From Bin80 sp022820435 (lineage in GTDB: Bacteria; Bacteroidota; Rhodothermia; Rhodothermales; Bin80), in the NCBI GenBank assembly GCA_022820435.1, contig JAJEFL010000002.1, positions 1-19,441 on the forward strand: 19,441 nucleotides of DNA, written 5' to 3'. Position numbers and translations under genes: made by a program. This document shows, piece by piece, positions 15,098-19,441 of the stretch. Each line of letters opens with the position of its first letter. Positions within the stretch are counted from its first letter, which is position 1. Under the pieces are notes generated by a model. It was given only the letters and a program-made list of their open reading frames with translations, had not been told where the DNA came from and did not search any database.

Positions 15098-15865
15098 TTA
15101 CGACCTGTTTGGAAAGTGTTTGCGGTTTGATGTCAGTGACTTCAACGCCTGATGCGCGGCCTGTTGCTGCGCTTTCTTTTTGCTGGTTGCCTGACCTCTG
15201 CCGAGGCGGTCTCCGTTGACATGAACATGAACGGTAAAGATACGGTCATGTGGAGGCCCGGCGGTATCGGTGACGAAGTATTCCGGTTGCGGCCACCCTC
15301 TTGCCTGTGCATATTCCTGAAGTCTGCTTTTATAGTTGTCATCTTTCGTAATGAGTTGCTGGAAGTCTACATATTCCAGGATGTTCTGATGAATAAAATT
15401 CCGGGAACGGGTTATACCGCTGTCCAGATGAATTGCACCAATAATAGACTCCAGGCAGTCGGCTAGGACGGAATTATTTTTACGCCCGCCGTGTGATTCC
15501 ATATAGGGATTGAGTTCAATAAAGTCACCTAATCCAAGATCACGGGCCGTTTTTGCGCAGGCAGTTCCGCTTACGAGTTTGGAGCGCGTATCGGTCAGAA
15601 AGCCTTCCATCTCTTCGGGGAACCTGTCGTAGAGGTATTCGGCGACGACTGCCCCCAGGATTGCATCTCCCAGGAACTCTAATCGCTCGTAGGACTGAAG
15701 AATTCCGTGCGTGTGGTTACGCTGTGCCGAGGGATGGCGGAGAGCTTTTTCAAAGAGGGCGAAATTATAGATACGGATCCCGAGGGCTGCCTCAAGTTTT
15801 TTCCAGCGCGGATGCTTTCTGCGCGCAAGAATGCGTCTTAGAATGCGAACAAATTGTGCAGTCAT
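15098..15865 (-). CDS. rnc: Ribonuclease III
   Basis: 255 residues. Cuts double-stranded RNA in rRNA maturation and mRNA decay, as a dimer with two metal-binding centres. The signature ERLEFLGDAIL is at 60-70, with Glu64 and Asp67. The second acidic pair is in LADCLESIIGAIHLD (135-149), with Asp136 and Glu139. A double-stranded RNA-binding domain occupies about 175-243 (DDNYKSRLQEYAQARGWPQ, then GQATSKKKAQQQAAHQAL). The usual HxSxxN-type segment appears as HPSAQRN. The basic N-terminal extension (ILRRILARRKHPRWKK) is typical of the Bacteroidota-like branch. It is the first gene of the rnc-gcvP-creD run and diverges from the PspB-like pair across 67 bp. No Shine-Dalgarno is seen before the ATG. 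Confidence 0.97.
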   Translation of the reverse strand: MTAQFVRILRRILARRKHPRWKKLEAALGIRIYNFALFEKALRHPSAQRNHTHGILQSYERLEFLGDAILGAVVAEYLYDRFPEEMEGFLTDTRSKLVSGTACAKTARDLGLGDFIELNPYMESHGGRKNNSVLADCLESIIGAIHLDSGITRSRNFIHQNILEYVDFQQLITKDDNYKSRLQEYAQARGWPQPEYFVTDTAGPPHDRIFTVHVHVNGDRLGRGQATSKKKAQQQAAHQALKSLTSNRKHFPNRS

Positions 15866-15932
15866 GCAACTACAGACTCACAGCGGAGTATCCTTGATAG
15901 TTTCTGTCTCTGCAAAACATTTACTTTGAATC

Positions 15933-16220
15933 ATGATTTGGGCTATTGTTGCGATTGTTGGCATTCTCACTCCATTTTGTTACTCAGCGTTTGAAAAATG
16001 GATTAAAGTCCAGAAAGCGCAGGTCAGTTCACCGGCTGTGGAGGAATATGTCGCACGGCTAACGGAAGCGGAGGACCAGCTTGAATCGGCAAAGCAGCGC
16101 ATTGAAAACCTGGAATCCATTGTAGTCACCCGGCTGCTTGAGGATCCTTCCAAAAAGGAGAAATTGGACATAGAAGCATCTGAAATGATTGCACAGAACG
16201 CAAAACTAAAGCAGCGATGA
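15933..16220 (+). CDS. Small PspB-like membrane/coiled-coil protein 1
   Basis: 95 residues. A single membrane segment lies at about residues 2-20 (WAIVAIVGILTPFCYSAF), followed by a basic patch (KWIKVQK) and a coiled coil at about 38-72 containing EAEDQLESAKQRIENLESIV. The arrangement, and the pattern RIENLESI, match phage shock protein B, whose last part reads RIQALESIL in Escherichia coli. PspB senses envelope stress with PspC and relieves PspA. The stop overlaps the next start in ATGA, so the two are translationally coupled. No pspA or pspC is visible. The PspB relation is an inference from architecture and a short motif. Confidence 0.75.
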   Translation: MIWAIVAIVGILTPFCYSAFEKWIKVQKAQVSSPAVEEYVARLTEAEDQLESAKQRIENLESIVVTRLLEDPSKKEKLDIEASEMIAQNAKLKQR

Positions 16221-16426
16221 TATTTTTTCTCATTCTGGGAGCTCTTGTGCTTCTGTCTGTTGTTGGGTTGGTTTTACTATGGATTTATCTGGATGGTCAG
16301 ATTACTCATGGGGGCAAAGCACTGCTGAAGGAGGTGATGGCACGTCTTGAGAATGCAGAAAACGAGGTGAGCGTGCTCAAGCGCAGGGTAGAGGATCTGG
16401 AGACCATTGCCGCGAATGAGGATTAG
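16217..16426 (+). CDS. Small PspB-like membrane/coiled-coil protein 2
   Basis: 69 residues, close to the length of PspB. The membrane segment is at about 2-25 (FFLILGALVLLSVVGLVLLW), and the coiled coil at about 36-65 holds VLKRRVEDLETIAA, which aligns with the first protein's RIENLESIVV. The two are therefore probably paralogues that may form a heteromer in the inner membrane. The start overlaps the previous stop by 4 bp. It ends acidic (ANED). Nothing resembling an intrinsic terminator with a T-run follows directly. Confidence 0.75.
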   Translation: MIFFLILGALVLLSVVGLVLLWIYLDGQITHGGKALLKEVMARLENAENEVSVLKRRVEDLETIAANED

Positions 16427-16848
16427 TCCAGCCGTGTAAGAGCAGGGCTTATTCGGAAGACTGTACAAGAGAGCCCAATGTATGGTATTCCGGGGGCATG
16501 CACTCAAGGCAGGCATGTAATACCGGAATATGGATATGGGCGATGCCGTCGCAGGTTCGTTCAGGGTATTTGCAGAAAACCTCTGGAGGATTGGGGGGAG
16601 GATTCGCCGGCATGCATTGGAAGGTGATCGGATTGGGGGGATGCCATGGGACAACTCACCAGAACGATGAATCCGTCAGGTAATGCGGCCCCTTCATTCC
16701 TGCTCGAACAGTTCAATCATCAAATCAGAAAGTTGTTTAGCAGTCCAAGACAGCCTGATTGGAAAACTAGTAAGTGACCGCTCAGAATAAAGTTGCTGAC
16801 GTTAGACAATCTCTGTCAAGGCATCCGTCTACGTAAAACACAGGTAAG
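16427..16848. other. Intergenic stretch, no supported gene
   Basis: 422 bp between the convergent PspB-like pair and the DUF433 gene. The plus-strand frame at 16498-16683 and the minus-strand frame at 16277-16654 show no protein-like pattern, and the latter overlaps the second PspB-like gene. A hairpin at 16486-16530 is listed separately. A toxin gene would be expected directly after the DUF433 gene but none is intact here. Confidence 0.5.
16486..16530. terminator. Imperfect hairpin between convergent genes
   Basis: Outer arms TATTCCGG (16486-16493) and CCGGAATA (16523-16530) pair perfectly; inner CATGC (16497-16501) and GCATG (16513-16517) can extend the stem. It lies 60 bp after the PspB-like pair. 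It has no T-run, so a factor-independent terminator is only a possibility. Confidence 0.3.
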
Positions 16849-17496
16849 TCAGCATGTAGCATAGGCTATGGCATCCTCAACCTTGACACGCCTAATTCCA
16901 TAGCTATCCGCAATATCTCTCGGCGACTCTCCAGCCTTGAATCTACCTTGTACCGCCGTGACAGATATCCCGGTTCCAGTTATAGTAGGCTGCCCAAACC
17001 GGATTCGTGGATCAATCCTGATGGTCCTTCTTTCCACGTCAGGGATCCAGGGATATAATACATCAGGAAGTTCCTCCTCACTAAACTCAATGCGACTGAT
17101 GTATCTGCCGATAAGATCAACCGATTCCACCTGCCCGTAACGTGTTGCATTCAACAAAATCTCCCGGGCATGCTCAAAATAAACATCGGTTCCTACGCGG
17201 AGCCTAGAATGAACTAACGGGTAAGGGATCCCCAATTTCTGCCCGAGGTATTGCGACGCTTCTCGGATTTTGTGAAGAGAAATCCCTAGGTTTTTCCGCA
17301 TGTAATTGATTGCAAAGGCCTCTGAAAGCTGAAGAAAATTCAGCGTCTGTTCAGGATCCGAAGCCGATATTACAGATTCCCTGTGATTGCTTTTCAGCCA
17401 CGAATACAGCGTGGAATACGGCATTCTCAGTGCCTCGGACACACTTCGACGGGAGTACAGTGGATACTCCTGCGGGGAAAACTTGCCGTAGATCAT
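16849..17496 (-). CDS. HTH/DUF433 antitoxin-like protein
   Basis: 215 residues from the ATG at 17496. I prefer this to the ATG 48 bp upstream because the upstream part is hydrophobic and unlike the family, and the chosen ATG has an A-rich leader (ATAACTAAAATG). The N-terminus holds a helix-turn-helix-like segment (YSRRSVSEALRMPYSTLYSW). The C-terminal 55 residues are DUF433: RIRFGQPTITGTGISV, VQGRFKAGESPRDIADSYGI, VEDAIAYAT. DUF433 proteins are VapB-like antitoxins usually followed by a DUF5615 PIN-like toxin. Here the protein stops right after the last conserved helix and no intact toxin follows, so it may be an orphan or regulator. Confidence is high for the domain, low for the role. Confidence 0.85.
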   Translation of the reverse strand: MIYGKFSPQEYPLYSRRSVSEALRMPYSTLYSWLKSNHRESVISASDPEQTLNFLQLSEAFAINYMRKNLGISLHKIREASQYLGQKLGIPYPLVHSRLRVGTDVYFEHAREILLNATRYGQVESVDLIGRYISRIEFSEEELPDVLYPWIPDVERRTIRIDPRIRFGQPTITGTGISVTAVQGRFKAGESPRDIADSYGIRRVKVEDAIAYATC

Positions 17497-17885
17497 TTTA
17501 GTTATGATTATGAAAGAAAAACCGATTGTTGCGGAGACATACAAACTACAGAACTATATGTTTCTGCATCTCCCCGCGGTAGACTAATTGATGCATCGAT
17601 GAGTTGTTACGGAATTCAATCTTTCCAGTTACCGCCCGGAAGCTACACAGCACCGCCAGAATGTCCCTTGAAGGAAAGTTCGGAGACTGAAGGGGATGCG
17701 TGTAGATTGACTCCGGCTCCAATCAAGGCATGGAGTCCCGGCAAAAAGCGGGATTGGGCAGCCCTGCAAAGGTCTCGAAATCCGGTTCCGGCTCCGCCGG
17801 CGCAGATGCTTCAGACTCAGATACCGCGGGCGCAGGCGAAATGCGCTTGATCAGTATGCGAAGGGCTGGCATTGCATTTTATTAT
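17497..17885. other. Intergenic stretch, no supported gene
   Basis: About 390 bp between the DUF433 start and the methyltransferase remnant. A plus-strand frame covering 17383-17850 is mostly antisense to the DUF433 gene and then low-complexity. Around 17740-17850 the plus strand could encode a Gly/Ser/Ala/Asp-rich stretch, but it has no start of its own and no recognisable domain. It may be the debris of a gene lost together with the methyltransferase C-terminus. Confidence 0.4.
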
Positions 17886-18196
17886 CGGCGTGAGTAGGGA
17901 GATTATTTTTGGAAACCACACCAGATATTGATTGCCATCCCGTTTTCTAAAACGATTCCCGTGGTAGTCCCTGATGAGATTGTTTGTCGGGTGAAGTACG
18001 AGAAGGTCTACGAACCGGGCAGGAAGATGGCCGGCTATCTCAAAAAATCCCTACCGATCAGTTGAACGCGAAGGTATTGAATGTCCACCGTCTGGTCAAC
18101 CTGTAAAATCATACTGTACAGATTGCGGATCTCTTCAGGGGTGCAGGTCAGTGTCCGATTTCTTGTAGCGTGTCGGGGTACAGTGTGGTCAGACAT
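17886..18196 (-). pseudogene. DNA methyltransferase, N-terminal remnant, frameshifted
   Basis: Reading leftward from the ATG at 18194-18196, frame one gives a start followed by RNRTLTCTPEEI and later LIGRDFL, then a stop at 18035. Dropping into the next frame at the six-base T-run (A-run at 18042-18047 on the plus strand) continues without a gap as EIAGHLPARFVDLLVL, HPTNN, then DYHGNRFRKR and WFPKIISLLTP. In intact amino-methyltransferases this stretch has the form GDF-E---LP-GFVDLL--DPPYN followed by a D-NG-RF-like segment and W-----LL-P. Here catalytic motif IV DPPYN has become HPTNN, a one-base deletion breaks the frame, and homology ends near 17886, so the AdoMet-binding C-terminal part is missing. 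The gene is dead. No restriction-enzyme partner is recognisable. Confidence 0.8.
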
Positions 18197-18409
18197 GGAA
18201 AGGTAACTTGATTTTCTGCGGTGGTAGTTGATTGCGTACAAAAGGTGCCGAATGCAGCACAAGTTGGGTTCAACGAAGTGTATCTACTTGCCCGGAGGTG
18301 ATCTACATAGCGTGTGGAGGTGCATGAGCAGAACTACCTTTAAAGTTACAAGTTTGGAACCAATGGAGACAGGACGGCATAAAGGCGGTGGACGCTTTTT
18401 TCTAATCCC
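18197..18409. other. Intergenic flank of the methyltransferase remnant
   Basis: About 210 bp upstream of both the methyltransferase remnant (minus strand) and the small DUF1640-like gene (plus strand). No coding frame is convincing. It probably holds the promoter of the plus-strand gene; I cannot place one with confidence. Confidence 0.35.
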
Positions 18410-18688
18410 ATGACGGATACACTTTCCATTGCGAACAATCTCTCTAATGCAGGGGTTGATCGGGAGCAAGCCGAGGCAATTGCTAAGTCAATTGCCGATG
18501 CCGTAGAACAACAACAAGGGGATCTTGCCACCAAGGATTTTGTACGTAATCAGACCAATACTGTACGCGGCGAAATAAGCGCTCTGAAGGCGGATGTAAG
18601 TGCACAGGAAACACGGATAGTGTATTGGATTGTTGGAACAGGTTTGGCTGTTATAGGTGTTCTTGTTGCCGCAGGTGTATTGCCCTGA
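18410..18688 (+). CDS. DUF1640-like coiled-coil membrane protein
   Basis: 92 residues. The N-terminus (LSIANNLSNAGVDREQAEAI) is the typical opening of small DUF1640/CCDC90-like proteins. DLATKDFV and a coiled coil to about residue 68 follow, then one C-terminal membrane helix at about 70-90 (VYWIVGTGLAVIGVLVAAGV). Such tail-anchored small proteins are common near mobile elements and their role is unknown. The ATG has no Shine-Dalgarno. The first residues are repeated in a truncated paralogue at 19109, which supports this start. Confidence 0.85.
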   Translation: MTDTLSIANNLSNAGVDREQAEAIAKSIADAVEQQQGDLATKDFVRNQTNTVRGEISALKADVSAQETRIVYWIVGTGLAVIGVLVAAGVLP

Positions 18689-19108
18689 GATTTCCCAGTA
18701 ATCAGGAAGGGATGATTCTATCTTCGTTTCAGGTGGGCACATGTTCATTTCTGGAGACTACATCCTTGGCGTGGAGTATATGGGGCTTGAGTTGTCTCCG
18801 CTTTTGGCGTGGGCAGGCATGAAAAAACGAGTTTATGGGTTCAGCGCAGCGTTACATCCTAGTAGCATTGAAGCCAAGATGATCTCGGAGGGTTGGTCGT
18901 GTATCCTCAGATGGGTGTAGCGGGTGATTGCCCTTCTGATGAGGTTCTACAGGGTGGCACATTTGAATCGTGGAATCAACTTCCCCTGATCTAAGCGATC
19001 TGATCCCTATCTTTGGCACCAGTATCTCTTTGTCTGATTGTGTATCTGAATAGGGCCCGGAACCGAAACTAATAGAGGATGTATCTCTGCTAAATCAATT
19101 ACAGAGAC
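18689..19108. other. Intergenic stretch with one unconfirmed short frame
   Basis: 420 bp between the DUF1640-like gene and its truncated paralogue. A 59-residue plus-strand frame at 18741-18920 begins MFISGDYILGVEYMGLEL and later reads LHPSSIEAKMISEGW; it looks protein-like in composition but matches no family I know and has no neighbour support. The remainder shows nothing. The right part should hold the promoter of the gene starting at 19109. Confidence 0.35.
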
Positions 19109-19156
19109 ATGATCAACACACTTTCCATTGTCCGCAGGCTGTCCAAGGGGGATGCG
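19109..19156 (+). pseudogene. Second DUF1640-like gene, cut off by an insertion sequence
   Basis: From the ATG at 19109 the frame reads MINTLSIVRRLSKGDAP, which aligns with the start of the protein at 18410 (MTDTLSIANNLSNAGVD). The DNA match ACACTTTCCATTG is exact. After about codon 16 the similarity stops and the frame runs into the IS end, meeting a stop near 19201. The intact gene was evidently split by the element whose transposase lies at 19174 onward; the remainder should be on the other side of the element. Confidence 0.7.
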
Positions 19157-19182
19157 CCATTGTTAGTTGGAGTTTATGGCGC
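19154..19182. repeat. Inverted repeat GCGCCAT-N15-ATGGCGC at the IS end
   Basis: Perfect 7-bp arms at 19154-19160 and 19176-19182, spanning the transposase stop codon and the point where homology to the interrupted gene ends. It may be a terminator hairpin for the transposase or part of the element's end. Confidence 0.4.
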
Positions 19183-19441
19183 TTTTGGGGGTATAAGATA
19201 GTGTTTTTTGGTTTGACCGTGTCGTTTTAGTGCTCGGAGCAGTCCCTCCCACTGCCAGTTCTGGGGAATGGAGTTGAGGGAGTTCGCTTCAATGTCTAGA
19301 CACGCCGTGGCAATCCATCGCTGGCGCTGATTCGAGTTGCACCATCGGGTAACTCTGCGGGTCGTGTGTGCAAGTCCGCCGTTAATGCTCTCAATAATGT
19401 TCGTGGTTCGGAGCCGATCCCGCAGTAATTTCGCCACCCCC
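19157..19441 (-). mobile_element. IS256-family insertion sequence, right-edge partial
   Basis: The boundary is estimated from where the truncated DUF1640-like frame loses similarity; the exact inverted repeat cannot be set because the other end lies outside the window. Only the 3' part of the transposase gene and the short end region are present. Confidence 0.6.
19174..19441 (-). CDS. IS256-family transposase, C-terminal part
   Basis: The frame is open to the right edge, so the 88 or so residues seen are the C-terminal end of a protein normally near 400 residues. The diagnostic stretch is LRTTNIIESINGGL, in which the glutamate is probably the third residue of the DDE catalytic triad. It is followed by TRRVTRWCNSNQRQRWIATA, as in the Mutator-like/IS256 transposases. 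The two catalytic aspartates would lie outside the window. A GTG at 19435-19437 is internal and not the true start. The fragment itself has no frameshift, so the element may be intact and active. Confidence 0.8.
   Translation of the reverse strand, partial: GVAKLLRDRLRTTNIIESINGGLAHTTRRVTRWCNSNQRQRWIATACLDIEANSLNSIPQNWQWEGLLRALKRHGQTKKHYLIPPKAP

Noticed and set aside
16277..16654. 125-residue minus-strand frame
   Set aside because: Overlaps the second PspB-like gene, and its composition (many Pro, Cys and His residues) has no domain pattern.
16694..16801. Minus-strand stretch without a start that ends in a helix-like SWTAKQLSDLMIELFEQE, placed where a toxin partner of DUF433 would be
   Set aside because: Only 35 codons, with no start and none of the conserved toxin residues; resemblance to a toxin C-terminus is too weak to claim.
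18741..18920. 59-residue plus-strand frame with protein-like composition
   Set aside because: No family recognised, no ribosome signal and no paralogue; mentioned in the intergenic entry only.

Overview
The window looks like a chromosomal segment of a Gram-negative bacterium, perhaps of the Bacteroidota/Rhodothermota (FCB) branch. The reasons are indirect. None of the convincing starts has a recognisable Shine-Dalgarno sequence, whereas short A-rich leaders occur. The ribonuclease III and the single-chain glycine decarboxylase also look like those of that branch. Base composition is near balanced. The assignment is an inference.

Left half (1-9208, all minus strand): at least four tandem paralogues of about 700 residues, each with a TerB_N / TerB core / TerB_C architecture. 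The leftmost copy runs off the window edge without a stop, so the array may be longer. The copies share a scaffold but differ in two linkers. Long spacers separate them, and two of these spacers are about 90% identical to each other. The conserved tract continues into the 3' ends of the genes, which suggests segmental duplication or gene conversion. TerB-family proteins belong to the Ter stress/defence network, but no tellurite or phage partner gene is visible here.

Centre (9209-10851): a divergent intergenic region holds two diverged direct repeats and a 33-bp near-perfect palindrome. The palindrome ends 4 bp before the ATG of an AAA ATPase with a DUF4143 domain.

Housekeeping block (10863-16426): the minus-strand run rnc-gcvP-creD encodes ribonuclease III, glycine decarboxylase and an inner-membrane CreD-like protein. 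gcvP and creD are only 4 bp apart. Diverging from rnc is a plus-strand pair of small PspB-like membrane/coiled-coil proteins that overlap by ATGA.

Right end (16427-19441): a decaying accessory zone. It holds a HTH/DUF433 antitoxin-like protein with no intact toxin, and the frameshifted, motif-destroyed N-terminal remnant of a DNA methyltransferase. It also holds a small DUF1640-like coiled-coil membrane protein, and the first codons of a second copy of that protein cut off by an IS256-family element entering from the right edge. The mix of remnants, an IS and expanded paralogues marks both flanks of the housekeeping block as plastic.
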